From contig VBEG01000042.1 of NCBI GenBank assembly GCA_005882115.1, forward strand, positions 1 to 33,982: a DNA stretch of 33,982 nucleotides, written 5' to 3'. The number at the start of each line of letters is the position of its first letter. Position 1 is the first letter of the stretch. Positions 7,790 through 15,637 of the stretch are shown here, piece by piece. The notes beneath the pieces were generated by a model, which ran no database searches, was not told where the DNA came from, and was given only the letters and a program-made list of their open reading frames with translations. This DNA comes from Chloroflexota bacterium (GTDB taxonomy: Bacteria; Chloroflexota; Dormibacteria; Dormibacterales; Dormibacteraceae). A program made the translations under genes and the position numbers.

Positions 7790-9306
7790 ACCGGGAACAC
7801 CCCGTGCTTGCGGTCGACGCGATGTGCCACGCGTGTCGAGTAGGCGCGGAAGCGAGCGATCAAAGTCTCGCGCAGGTGCTCGGGCTCGACCACGTCGTCG
7901 ACGATCAGATTCGAGGCAAGTTTGTAGAGGTCGACGTCCTCGCGATACTTGTCCTCGAGCTCTTTGCGCTTTGCCGCGCGCTGGTCCTCGGGTAGCTCGG
8001 CGAGCTTGTTGTAGAAGACCGCGTTGACGGCGGGCTCGGGTCCCATGACCGCGATTTGCGCCGACGGCAACGCGATGACGGCGTCCGAATCGAAGGCTGG
8101 TCCGGCCATCGCGTAGAGCCCGGCGCCGTATGCCTTGCGAACGATGACCGAGATCTTGGGAACGGTGGCTTCGGAGACCGCGCTGATCATCTTCGCGCCA
8201 TGGCGGATGATGCCCCGCTTCTCGACGTCGGTTCCAATCATGAAACCGGGGACGTCGGCGAGAAAAAGGAGAGGGATCTCGAACGCGTCGCACAACCAGA
8301 TGAAGCGCGCCGCCTTGTCCGCGGAGTCATTGAACAGCACGCCGCCTTTTTGCATCGGCTGGTTGGCCAAGATGCCGACTGCCTGTCCGTCGAGACGTGC
8401 GAATCCGGTGAGCAGCTCCTTCGCGAAGAGCTTCTTGATCTCGAGCCAGCTGCCTTCGTCGATGATCGCGTCGATCAGCTTGCGCATGTCGTAACCGCGG
8501 TTCGGTTCATCGGGGATGAGCTCTGCGATCGGCTTCGACGGAGCGCGCGCGGGCTTCGCATCGCAGGATCGTGGTTTTTCACCGGCGCGTTGCGGCATGT
8601 ATCGGAAATAGGCTTTCGCGAATTCGATCGCTTCTTTGTCGTCCGCCACGAGCGCATCGCCCAGCCCGCTTTCGGTGGCGTGCATTCGTGCCCCGCCCAG
8701 CTCTTCCAGCGAGACCTTCTCCCCGACCACGACCTCGACCATGCGCGGCGACCCGAGGTACATCGAGGCGTTGCCCTCGACCATGACCACGACATCGCAA
8801 AAAGCGGGAATGTAGGCGCCGCCGGCCGCTGACGGACCAAACAGCATGCAGATCTGGGGCACCGCGCCCGACAGCTGCACCTCGTTGAAGAAGATGCGCC
8901 CGGCATGGCGGCGGCCGGGGAACATCTCGATCTGGTCGGTGATGCGGGCGCCGGCCGAGTCGACCAGGTAGAACAGCGGGACGCGAAGCCGTGCCGAGGT
9001 CTCCTGGATGCGGATGATCTTCTCGACTGTTCGCGCGCCCCAGCTTCCTGCCTTCACAGTCGGGTCATTGGCCATCACGGCGATCTGGCGGGCCTCGATC
9101 GTGCCCAGGCCGGTCACCACGCCGTCGGCCGGCAGCTCGTTCGCGATCACGTTCGCGAACAGGCCGTCCTCGACGAACGAGCCTTCGTCGAGCAGGAGAT
9201 CGAGCCGTTCGCGGGCGGTCAGCTTGTTCTGCTCGCGCAACTTGGGCAGGTAACGAGTCCCACCCTTCAGAGCTTTGTCGCGCAGCTCGCGCTGCCGGGA
9301 TGTCAC
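7786..9306 (-). CDS. Acyl-CoA carboxylase, carboxyltransferase (beta) subunit
   Basis: 506 residues, GTG start overlapping the crotonase stop (GTGA). It has both crotonase-fold halves of biotin-dependent carboxyltransferases. The N-terminal half carries KLTARERLDLLLDEGSF, the acyl-CoA site GPSAAGGAYIPAFCD and EELGGARMH. The C-terminal half has KGGVLFNDSADKAARFI, DVPGFMIG and YGAGLYAMAGPAF. It transfers CO2 from carboxybiotin to an acyl-CoA (propionyl-, methylcrotonyl- or related); the substrate cannot be fixed from sequence alone. The biotin carboxylase/BCCP partner is not in the window. Coupling to a crotonase fits leucine or odd-chain acid degradation. Length is normal. Confidence 0.93.
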   Translation of the reverse strand: MTSRQRELRDKALKGGTRYLPKLREQNKLTARERLDLLLDEGSFVEDGLFANVIANELPADGVVTGLGTIEARQIAVMANDPTVKAGSWGARTVEKIIRIQETSARLRVPLFYLVDSAGARITDQIEMFPGRRHAGRIFFNEVQLSGAVPQICMLFGPSAAGGAYIPAFCDVVVMVEGNASMYLGSPRMVEVVVGEKVSLEELGGARMHATESGLGDALVADDKEAIEFAKAYFRYMPQRAGEKPRSCDAKPARAPSKPIAELIPDEPNRGYDMRKLIDAIIDEGSWLEIKKLFAKELLTGFARLDGQAVGILANQPMQKGGVLFNDSADKAARFIWLCDAFEIPLLFLADVPGFMIGTDVEKRGIIRHGAKMISAVSEATVPKISVIVRKAYGAGLYAMAGPAFDSDAVIALPSAQIAVMGPEPAVNAVFYNKLAELPEDQRAAKRKELEDKYREDVDLYKLASNLIVDDVVEPEHLRETLIARFRAYSTRVAHRVDRKHGVFPV

Positions 9307-10094
9307 TTTCCCTTGAAGTCCGGTTCGCGCTTCTCGAAGAAAGCCTTGATCCCCTCGCGCGAATCCTCTGTCTGCGAGACGAGCAGGAACTGGCCGTGCA
9401 GGTAATGGAGCGCGGCGCGGAAGTCCATGTCCTGCTGGCGGTACAGCGAGTCGCGTCCGAGTCGCATGGCCACGGGCGATTTCTTGGCCAGCGCCTCCGT
9501 GATCTCGTTCACCGTCGAGTCCAGGTGCTCATGCGCGACCACGCGATTGATCACCCCGAGCGATTGCAGCTGCGTCGCGGTCCATCGGTCGCCCAGCATC
9601 TCCATCTCGAGAAGGACTTTGCGCGGGATGCTGCGAGACAGGATGGCCTGGATCATCATCGGCCAGATTCCGACGTTGATCTCGGGCGTGCCGAAAGTCG
9701 CAGTGTCAACGGCGATCAGCAGATCACATGAGCACGCGAGTCCGAGCCCACCCGCGAGCGCGTGGCCGTTGATTCGGCCGACGATCGGTTTGCCGAGCTC
9801 CGCCATCAGGATGAAGAGGTCGACGAACAGGTCCCGGCTGCGGAACTTCTCCAGGCTGGTGGTGTCTCCGTCGAAGCTCGTCAGGTCGGCGCCCGCGCAG
9901 AACACGCGGCCGGCGCCGGTCAGGACGACCACCCGGACTTCGGGCTCCTGCTGGCACCAGCGGAAGGCGGCCGCCAGGTCGCGCAGCATCGTCGCCGAAA
10001 GCGGGTTGCGCTGGTCGGGTCGGTTCAGCGTGACCGCCGCGATGTGGCCTGCGGTGGTGAGCAGCACTTGCTCGAGAGCTGGTTTTTCGGCCAC
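9303..10094 (-). CDS. Enoyl-CoA hydratase/isomerase family (crotonase)
   Basis: 263 residues, GTG start 4 nt after the MntP-like gene's stop. The family is shown by LNRPDQRNPLS near the N-terminus, oxyanion segment FCAGADL (65-71) and GHALAGGLGLACSCDL (110-125). The second catalytic Glu is kept (TPEINVG, Glu138). The first one, normally in GGGxEL, is Gly118 here. A single retained Glu is known from enoyl-CoA isomerases and some specialised crotonases, so plain hydration is not assured. With the downstream carboxyltransferase it may serve branched-chain acyl-CoA breakdown, like the liu/methylglutaconyl-CoA pair, but that is inference. Confidence 0.9.
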   Translation of the reverse strand: MAEKPALEQVLLTTAGHIAAVTLNRPDQRNPLSATMLRDLAAAFRWCQQEPEVRVVVLTGAGRVFCAGADLTSFDGDTTSLEKFRSRDLFVDLFILMAELGKPIVGRINGHALAGGLGLACSCDLLIAVDTATFGTPEINVGIWPMMIQAILSRSIPRKVLLEMEMLGDRWTATQLQSLGVINRVVAHEHLDSTVNEITEALAKKSPVAMRLGRDSLYRQQDMDFRAALHYLHGQFLLVSQTEDSREGIKAFFEKREPDFKGK

Positions 10095-10098
10095 GGGA

Positions 10099-10653
10099 CT
10101 AGCCTAGAACTCCGAGCCCGATCGCGACCCCGACCAGGATGAGCACGCCGCCGCCGATCTCCTCACTCCACTCCGCGGCCCGCTTGCCGAGAAAATGCCC
10201 GACCTCGAGCCCGACCAGGGACATCACGATGCTCACCACCCCGAAGGTGACAGCCGCCAGCCAGATGTCGACGGGATAAACGGCCAGCGCAAATCCCACA
10301 GCCAGGTTGTCGATGCTGAGCGCTAGCGCTGTGATCAAGAGGCTGCGGGCGGTCATCTCGGTGTGCTGGGTCTGGTCTTTCTTGATAAACCGCTCTTGGA
10401 AGATGGTGTAGCCGCCGGTCAGGATCAAGATGGCGCCGCCTACATACTTCCCGTAGCCGCCGAACAGCCACGCCACCTGGTGCCCCAGGAGAAGGCCGAG
10501 CGCCGGCATCAAGGCCTCGAAGAAGCCGAACGCCAGCCCCACTCGAATCCGTGTTTTGACGTCGATCCCGCTGAGGCCTATCCCGATGGCCCCGGCGAAG
10601 TTGCTCAGCCCGACCGAGACGCTGACCAGGCCCAGACTGAGGATCGCGTGCAC
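10099..10653 (-). CDS. MntP/YtaF-like cation efflux protein
   Basis: 184 residues, all membrane helices, with the inverted two-fold layout of MntP (DUF204): first half about 1-85, linker FIKKDQTQHTEM, second half from about 100. The usual acidic helix motif is kept in the second half (SIDNLAVG, Asp115). In the first half, the expected Asp of SMDAFA is Ser17 (GLSNFAGAIG). MntP exports Mn2+; function here is therefore likely but altered. The GTG start is inferred, with no strong ribosome site. It lies 4 nt upstream of the crotonase gene on the same strand. A 195-nt leader/intergenic region separates it from the HspR-like gene; I saw no clear yybP-ykoY motif there. Confidence 0.85.
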   Translation of the reverse strand: MHAILSLGLVSVSVGLSNFAGAIGIGLSGIDVKTRIRVGLAFGFFEALMPALGLLLGHQVAWLFGGYGKYVGGAILILTGGYTIFQERFIKKDQTQHTEMTARSLLITALALSIDNLAVGFALAVYPVDIWLAAVTFGVVSIVMSLVGLEVGHFLGKRAAEWSEEIGGGVLILVGVAIGLGVLG

Positions 10654-10848
10654 GCGGGAATTGTATGGAGGCTATAAAAAGGGGCCTGGCGACAGTCGGT
10701 TAGGCGATATGACCGCACTCCTTAACAAAAATACTTTGCTTGCCCCATTTGGGCCTTCCACAATTGCACCGAACCTGCCACCGATCCTGTCACCCAAAGT
10801 TAGGCCCGCAATCGCTTAAAGCACACAACCCGCCCGCCCCAGAAAGAA

Positions 10849-11214
10849 ATGAAGGTCAAGTCCCGCGATCTTGTGGCGACCTCGCTCGCCAGCAACCACG
10901 ACTCGTCGATGGATCTCGACAAGCCGATTTTCACGCTCAGCGTCGCCTCGGAGATCCTCGAGGTACATCCCCGCACTTTGATGATGTACGAGCACTTGAG
11001 CATGATTCAGCCCAAGCGCACCGTTACCAATCGAAGGCGCTACTCGCGCCGGGACGTGATGAAGCTACAGGCGATCCAGACCCTGACCCGAGAGCATCAC
11101 GTCAATCTCGCTGGCGTTCGCTACATCCTCGCTCTGCTCAAAAGGCTGCAGAACGCTGGAGTAGACCCCCCGGAGGACCTGAAGAACCTGGACGTGACGC
11201 AGCTCGACGTCTGA
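10849..11214 (+). CDS. MerR-family regulator, HspR-like
   Basis: 121 residues. The DNA-binding wing-helix reads SVASEILEVHPRTLMMYEHLSMIQPKR then RRRYSRRDVMKLQ, followed by QTLTREHHVNLAGVRYIL, which matches the HspR subgroup of MerR repressors (HPxTLRxYExxGL, RRYSxxD, GVNLAGIxxIL). ATG 10849 is listed; ATG 10909 is the alternative and would remove a poorly conserved 20-residue lead. No ligand domain is seen beyond a short helix. HspR normally represses dnaK and clp operons at HAIR sites, but no chaperone gene is in the window, nor did I find a HAIR palindrome upstream. A zinc-ribbon gene follows 39 nt downstream. Confidence 0.88.
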   Translation: MKVKSRDLVATSLASNHDSSMDLDKPIFTLSVASEILEVHPRTLMMYEHLSMIQPKRTVTNRRRYSRRDVMKLQAIQTLTREHHVNLAGVRYILALLKRLQNAGVDPPEDLKNLDVTQLDV

Positions 11215-11253
11215 GCAACCACCTGGTTTGAAGGAAAGGCAACAAAGAGGCAA

Positions 11254-11448
11254 ATGTCAAAGAAGAGAAGGCGCTTAGAGATCAAGGTCGATCCGATTCC
11301 GGCGATGTACATGGAAGAGACTGCTTCGTGCCCCGTCTGCGGCCGCGACGCACAGGCGATCGGGCGCCGGCACGTTCAGATCGTGTTTCGCTGCGACGGC
11401 TGCAAGGTCGTCTTCAAGCGAAATCGCCACTGGCCATACATCTACTAG
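11254..11448 (+). CDS. Small zinc-ribbon protein
   Basis: 64 residues from ATG 11254, with an AGAGG about 4 nt upstream. Two cysteine pairs, CPVCG (about 26-30) and CDGC (about 47-50), fit a compact zinc ribbon binding one Zn2+. The N-terminus is basic (KKRRRLEIK) and the C-terminus ends in RNRHWPYIY. Such ribbons bind nucleic acids or proteins, so a role in gene control or translation is possible. It lies directly behind the HspR-like gene, so the two are probably one transcript. The stop shares CTAG with the convergent membrane protein gene. Confidence 0.82.
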   Translation: MSKKRRRLEIKVDPIPAMYMEETASCPVCGRDAQAIGRRHVQIVFRCDGCKVVFKRNRHWPYIY

Positions 11449-12029
11449 GACTTCGCTGCAGGCGGTCGGTTTTCCGTGCTGCGCTCGCGCCTGCGTTGCA
11501 GCGCGGCCGCCAGAAACCCGTACCAGCCCAGACGCGGCGCGCCGAGGAGCTCCCAGGCGCGCCCGAGGCCGATCGCATAGGCGCCGAGGAGCAGCTCGAG
11601 GAGACCCGACAGCGCGCCCGTGTCGGATGGAACGAGCCACATGCGGATGCCGATCGCCATCTCGTAGCCGTAGATCAGCGCGCTGACCGAGAACAGGATC
11701 ACGCCACGCCGGACGGCGTTTTCCGCACGCCAATGGGGGATGAGCAGCAGCAGCCCAAGTGTTTGCAGCATCGACGGGACCGCTATCACTGCGACCACGG
11801 GACCGATCGCAATACCAGGGATCAAAGCCGCGAGCGAGATGAAGAAGATGTTCGCGAGCGCGCTGAATGCGCTCAGCGCCTGGGCCTGTCGGGCAGACTC
11901 GGCGTTGGGCCCGAAGATCCGCTCAGGGTTGATCGAGATGGAAACGAACAGCAGACCGATGAGCGCGGAGCTCACGGTGGCGCTCGTTACAAAGAAGCTC
12001 TCGAACTGCGCCGGCACCATCAGGCGCAA
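11445..12029 (-). CDS. Multi-pass membrane protein, unknown function
   Basis: 194 residues with about five hydrophobic segments (around 15-32, 53-76, 80-97, 108-125, 141-156). TTG 12029 is preceded by GAGGG about 7 nt upstream and is preferred; ATG 12020 is in frame three codons later without a ribosome site at good distance. The N-terminal part, SAALIGLLFVSISINPER, matches a modest-modulus family of small bacterial membrane proteins I cannot name with certainty. The C-terminus is basic and polar. There is no catalytic motif. It is divergent from the zincin gene, only 37 nt apart. Confidence 0.78.
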   Translation of the reverse strand: MRLMVPAQFESFFVTSATVSSALIGLLFVSISINPERIFGPNAESARQAQALSAFSALANIFFISLAALIPGIAIGPVVAVIAVPSMLQTLGLLLLIPHWRAENAVRRGVILFSVSALIYGYEMAIGIRMWLVPSDTGALSGLLELLLGAYAIGLGRAWELLGAPRLGWYGFLAAALQRRRERSTENRPPAAKS

Positions 12030-12066
12030 GTTTGAGCCCTCGACACTCGTAGGCTTTGGTAGAGAG

Positions 12067-13149
12067 ATGAGGCGATCTGTAGGGCGTTCAGCCTTCTACG
12101 GCGTCATGTTGGGCCTGGCCACGGCCGCGGTGGCCGAAGCTGTTCGGCCGCGTGGCGGAACCACCCTACTTCTCGACTGGGAGGAGGTGCGCCGAACAGC
12201 GAGGGCTCGACTCGATAATCCGGCCCTCGACCGCGGCCAGCTCGCGTCCGCGGCAATGGGTTACCGCGCCCTCGCGGACAAGCTCGAGAGTCCACTACTC
12301 AACTTGGTCGGCGGGCTGCCCAAGGGGGCGTCGTTCCCACAATTCGAGGCGATCGACCGAGAGGGTTGGATCGACCTCAATCTCACGATCTTGCGCCGTG
12401 CCGTCGACCCGGTTCTCGAAGCCGGACGAATGCCGAACTCGCTGATCGTCGAGGTAGGCAAGGCGGGCGTGGATCGTTACGTCGGGTCTATGCTCGCCTT
12501 CCTCGGCCGCCGTGTCCTGGGTCAGTACGATCCGCAACTCATGGCCGCCGAGCCGATGGGCGGAGAAGGGTTGTACCTCGTCGAGACGAACGTCGTCGAC
12601 TGGCAGCGCCACGCCAACCTCCCCGAAGAAGACCTCCGGCGCTGGTTGATCCTTCATGAGATGACGCACGCGTGGCAGTTCGCCGCACACCCCTGGCTGC
12701 GGAGATACATGGAAGAGTCGATGAGGGTGTTGATCGAGTCGGTGACGAAGAAAGGCCCAGCCATCGCCCGCTACGCCGCCTTCGTCGGAGTCTTGCCGGC
12801 GCAGTGGCGCGTGATGCGAAGGGTGCAGGGCACGATGTCGGTGGTCGAGGGCTACAGCAACCTGGTCATGAACCAGCTGGGTCGCAAGCTGCTTCCCGGA
12901 TTCGATCGCATCGAGCAGGCATATCGCGAGCGAAGCACCGGCAAGAGCGCGCTCGAAGTCTTGATCTGGAAGCTGACCGGGCTCGACCTCAAGCTGCAGC
13001 AGTACCAGCGCGGGGAGGCGTTCTGTCGGGCGGTCTTCGACCAGCATGGAATCCAGATCCTCAATCGCGTCTGGGACGGCCCCGATTCGATGCCGCGGCT
13101 GAATGAGCTGGCGAACCCTGGAGCCTGGTACCGCCGAACCTCTGCTTAG
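12067..13149 (+). CDS. Zincin-like metalloprotease, DUF2342 type (F420-associated family)
   Basis: 360 residues from ATG 12067. A HEMTH motif (197-201) gives two His ligands and a catalytic Glu, and Glu261 in VVEGYSN is the likely third ligand. LHEMTHAWQF and the segments LAFLGRRVLGQYDP and WQRVMRR-like helices fit DUF2342 proteins, described as zincin-like and often found near coenzyme F420 genes in Actinobacteria. The N-terminus has a hydrophobic segment (about 8-26), which could be a signal or membrane anchor. The natural substrate is unknown. The two-hairpin repeat begins at the stop codon (13147-13149). Confidence 0.85.
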   Translation: MRRSVGRSAFYGVMLGLATAAVAEAVRPRGGTTLLLDWEEVRRTARARLDNPALDRGQLASAAMGYRALADKLESPLLNLVGGLPKGASFPQFEAIDREGWIDLNLTILRRAVDPVLEAGRMPNSLIVEVGKAGVDRYVGSMLAFLGRRVLGQYDPQLMAAEPMGGEGLYLVETNVVDWQRHANLPEEDLRRWLILHEMTHAWQFAAHPWLRRYMEESMRVLIESVTKKGPAIARYAAFVGVLPAQWRVMRRVQGTMSVVEGYSNLVMNQLGRKLLPGFDRIEQAYRERSTGKSALEVLIWKLTGLDLKLQQYQRGEAFCRAVFDQHGIQILNRVWDGPDSMPRLNELANPGAWYRRTSA

Positions 13150-13187
13150 CCGCCGCGCGGCCACCTCCTCCATAACCGGGGAGGAGT
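13147..13187. repeat. Two-hairpin dispersed repeat, diverged copy 1
   Basis: It begins at the TAG of the zincin gene and fills the 46-nt gap to a convergent gene. A GC-rich first block (CCGCGCGG) is followed by CCTCC, a 12-nt gap and GGAGG, then AGTT. The second block matches the ends of copies at 15584 and 27241. No T-run follows, so it is not a classical terminator, though hairpin-based termination is possible. Confidence 0.55.
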
Positions 13188-13195
13188 TCGAATCC

Positions 13196-13645
13196 CTAGT
13201 CGCGCAGCTCTTCCTGCGCAGTTTCCTCGCTGATCGGCATCACGGCCACCGGCAGATCGCTGATGTCGAAGTAGCGCACCGACTTGTTGAGCCGCTTGGC
13301 GATTCCGACCTGCACCTTCACGCCCAGCGACAGCCTCCCGAACACCCACACCTCGTCCGATCTCGACAGCAGGTTGTTCATCGCCTCGCGCACCACGTCC
13401 TTGTCGACCGTGTGCATGAGGTAGTAGTCGAACAACATGAACGGGCTGACCGGGACGAGGCCGGAATCCAGAACGAACTTTTGGATGTGGGCGCGCCAGT
13501 AGAAGCTCTTGTTGGACATCGCGACGTAGACCAGCCGCTTCGGATGCCGCAGCGTTTCCTCAGCCTGGTCTCGGGCGCTGGGCTTGGTGGTGGGCTGAAA
13601 AATGCGCTCGAGGATGTCCTCGGCCGCCTTGCCGGTGATCGCCAT
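13196..13645 (-). CDS. Nucleoside 2-deoxyribosyltransferase-like / DUF4406-like protein
   Basis: 149 residues from ATG 13645, with GGGG 4 nt upstream. The pattern LVYVAMSNK near residue 38-46, a middle LVPVSPFMLFDYYLM and the C-terminal SDEVWVFGR ... GVKVQVGIAKRLNKSVRYFD is the Rossmann-like layout of nucleoside 2-deoxyribosyltransferases and of DUF4406 proteins. A signature Glu in the helix before KSVRYF is not clear, so base-exchange activity is doubtful. It may act on nucleotide derivatives. It stands between the convergent zincin gene and a divergent SDR gene, with 27 nt to the latter's start. Confidence 0.8.
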   Translation of the reverse strand: MAITGKAAEDILERIFQPTTKPSARDQAEETLRHPKRLVYVAMSNKSFYWRAHIQKFVLDSGLVPVSPFMLFDYYLMHTVDKDVVREAMNNLLSRSDEVWVFGRLSLGVKVQVGIAKRLNKSVRYFDISDLPVAVMPISEETAQEELRD

Positions 13646-13672
13646 CTAACCCCTAGTCGAAAAGATGATTAA

Positions 13673-14464
13673 GTGGCGGCTATCGTATCAGCCGTGCCCG
13701 CAAGCTCCCGTTTCGACCTGTCCGGGCGCGTTGCCCTTGTCACGGGCGCCAGCCGCGGCATCGGAAGCGCGATCGCCGAGTCACTGGCCGAGCACGGAGC
13801 CCAGGTCGTCCTCTCGAGCCGGAAGCAGGCCGACCTCGACACCGAGGCCGAGCGCATCAACGCCCTCTACGCCGAGCGCGCCACGGCCATCGCCGCCCAC
13901 GCTGGGCGTCCGGAAGACCTCGAGCGCCTCGTCCACGCGGTCATGGAGCGCTTCTCGCGGATCGACATCCTCGTCAACAACGCGGCCACCAATCCCTACT
14001 TCGGGCCGGTGATCGGCGCCGAGCTCAGCGCTTGGGACAAGACCTTCGAGGTCAACTTGCGCGGCGTGTTTGTGCTGACCAAGCTCGTCTACGAAGCCTC
14101 TATGGAGGCACACGGAGGCGCGATCGTAAACGTGGCCAGCATCGGCGGCCTGCGACCTGGAATCGGACTCGGCGTCTACAACGTGACGAAGGCGGGTGTG
14201 ATCATGCTCACGCGGCAGCTCGCGCGCGAGCTTGGCGGCAAGGTCCGCGTCAACGCGGTCGCCCCCGGCTTGGTCAAGACTCGTTTCGCGGAAGCGCTGT
14301 GGGGCAACCAGGCGATCCTGGACCGGGTGCTCGCTCAAAATCCGATGAGGCGGATCGGGCTGCCCGAAGAGGTCGCCGGCGCCGTCCTGTTCCTGGCCTC
14401 CGACGCCGCTAGCTACGTGAACGGTGAGGTGCTTGTGGTGGACGGGGGCGGCGGCGAGGTTTAG
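13673..14464 (+). CDS. Short-chain dehydrogenase/reductase, FabG-like
   Basis: 263 residues. The classical SDR motifs are complete: TGASRGIG (24-31), NNA (102-104), Ser156 in NVASIGG, Tyr169 and Lys173 in YNVTK, PG(L) after the active site and GEVLVVDGG at the C-terminus. The enzyme reduces or oxidises a keto/alcohol group with NAD(P)H; the substrate is not shown by sequence. GTG 13673 is listed; GTG 13694 is an alternative that would trim a non-conserved lead. Its 3' end overlaps the convergent extended SDR gene by 56 nt. Confidence 0.93.
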   Translation: MAAIVSAVPASSRFDLSGRVALVTGASRGIGSAIAESLAEHGAQVVLSSRKQADLDTEAERINALYAERATAIAAHAGRPEDLERLVHAVMERFSRIDILVNNAATNPYFGPVIGAELSAWDKTFEVNLRGVFVLTKLVYEASMEAHGGAIVNVASIGGLRPGIGLGVYNVTKAGVIMLTRQLARELGGKVRVNAVAPGLVKTRFAEALWGNQAILDRVLAQNPMRRIGLPEEVAGAVLFLASDAASYVNGEVLVVDGGGGEV

Positions 14465-15557
14465 CGTCGGGCTCGCTCTCCACGAGAGCCCCGTCGACTT
14501 CGCCCTCTCCGTTCGATGAGGCGACCTGGCGGCTGTGGATGAAGTCTTCGAGCTCCTTCTCGTACTGGTACACGCGGTGGTCGGGCTCATAGCGCAGCAC
14601 GCGCCGGTGTTGGATGAAGTCCTCGAAAGCGGCGCGCGTGTCCCGTGCCGCGCGGAATCCGAGCTCGCGGGCCGCTTTGGTGGTGGAAAGCGTCCGTCCC
14701 CAGCGCAGCAGGTCCAGCAGTTGTGGTGACAGGAACGCGATGCCTGCCTGGCGGATGGCGAACGCGGCGAGGCCAAGTCCCATCGGCGGCAGCAACGGGG
14801 CGTGCAGCTTGCCGGCGGAATCGAGAAGCGTCGACAGCGGCTCGTTCCCGGCGGGGGCGATGTTGTAGGCGCCACCCGGCCCGCGCTTGGTCGCTAGCAC
14901 CATTGCCTCGATGGCGTCGTCGCGGTGAATCAGCTGGAGCGGCGGGTCGTAACCGATCACCGTGGGCACCACCTCCAGGTCGAGGTAGCGCGCCAGCGGT
15001 TGAGGCTCGTCGGGGTTGAGGCTGTTGCTGAACCGCAGGGCGAGGATCGTGATGTTCGGGTTCCGCACCGCAAAGTCGCTCACGTAAGACTCGACCTCGA
15101 CGATGTCGCGCACGAACTGGTGACGCGAGTTGCTGTCGAGCCGGTGATCTTCGCGGAGGCCGGTCGGCAGGTCGAAGCGCGACCCGTAAACGTGACCTGA
15201 GGACTTGAGAACGAAACGGCGCACCGGGCTGCCCGTGCCGGCGCAACCCGCCAGCAGGTTCAACGTGCCGATGACGTTCATCTCGTGAGCGCGCGCGGGG
15301 TCCATGTCGAAGGAGTCGATGCGCGTCAGGGTGTGTACCACGGTGTCGATGCCGACCGCGCGGACGAGTTTGCCGATGAGCGAGTGCCTGATGTCGAGCT
15401 TCAGGTAATCCGCGCGGCCGAGGTCGTGGCGGGGCTCGCGGATGTCGATGCCGATGACCTCGGCCACGTCGGGGTCCTCGACCAGCCTCTGGACCACGAG
15501 CGCGCCCCACCATCGCGCGACGCCGGTGACCAGGATTCGTCTCTTTCGCGACGGCAC
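14409..15557 (-). CDS. Extended SDR / NAD-dependent epimerase-dehydratase family protein
   Basis: 382 residues from GTG 15557. The N-terminal NAD(P)-binding segment reads ILVTGVARWWGALVVQRL, with only part of the GxxGxxG glycines kept, followed by VIGIDIREP and VVHTLTRID. SSGHVYG (about 120-126) resembles the catalytic Ser region. The YxxxK dyad is not evident: the aligned stretch reads FVRDI. The protein is thus epimerase-like, with doubtful classical catalysis. The last about 18 residues (a Pro/Arg-rich tail) are encoded antisense to the SDR gene and look like an unselected extension. A helicase gene follows on the same strand after a gap with a dispersed repeat. Confidence 0.85.
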   Translation of the reverse strand: MPSRKRRILVTGVARWWGALVVQRLVEDPDVAEVIGIDIREPRHDLGRADYLKLDIRHSLIGKLVRAVGIDTVVHTLTRIDSFDMDPARAHEMNVIGTLNLLAGCAGTGSPVRRFVLKSSGHVYGSRFDLPTGLREDHRLDSNSRHQFVRDIVEVESYVSDFAVRNPNITILALRFSNSLNPDEPQPLARYLDLEVVPTVIGYDPPLQLIHRDDAIEAMVLATKRGPGGAYNIAPAGNEPLSTLLDSAGKLHAPLLPPMGLGLAAFAIRQAGIAFLSPQLLDLLRWGRTLSTTKAARELGFRAARDTRAAFEDFIQHRRVLRYEPDHRVYQYEKELEDFIHSRQVASSNGEGEVDGALVESEPDAKPRRRPRPPQAPHRSRS

Positions 15558-15583
15558 TCTTCCAGTTTATGGGCCTGCCGACC

Positions 15584-15632
15584 AGCCCCTCCGTCGGCTT
15601 CGCCGACACCTCCCCATGAATGGGGAGGAGTT
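15584..15632. repeat. Two-hairpin dispersed repeat, copy 2
   Basis: It sits between the extended SDR start (15557) and the helicase stop (15638). Block one: AGCCCCTCC then stem GTCGGC (15593-15598), loop TTC, GCCGAC (15602-15607). Block two: CCTCCCCA, loop TGAA, TGGGGAGG, then AGTT. It matches the copy at 27241 except for compensated changes in the first stem. Similar sequences are common as dispersed elements in many GC-rich bacteria (memory, not a search). Confidence 0.75.
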
Positions 15633-15637
15633 CAACT

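Noticed and set aside
10654-10848. yybP-ykoY riboswitch or HAIR operator in the gap between the MntP-like and HspR-like genes
   Set aside because: I looked for the conserved core and the palindrome; neither is seen clearly.
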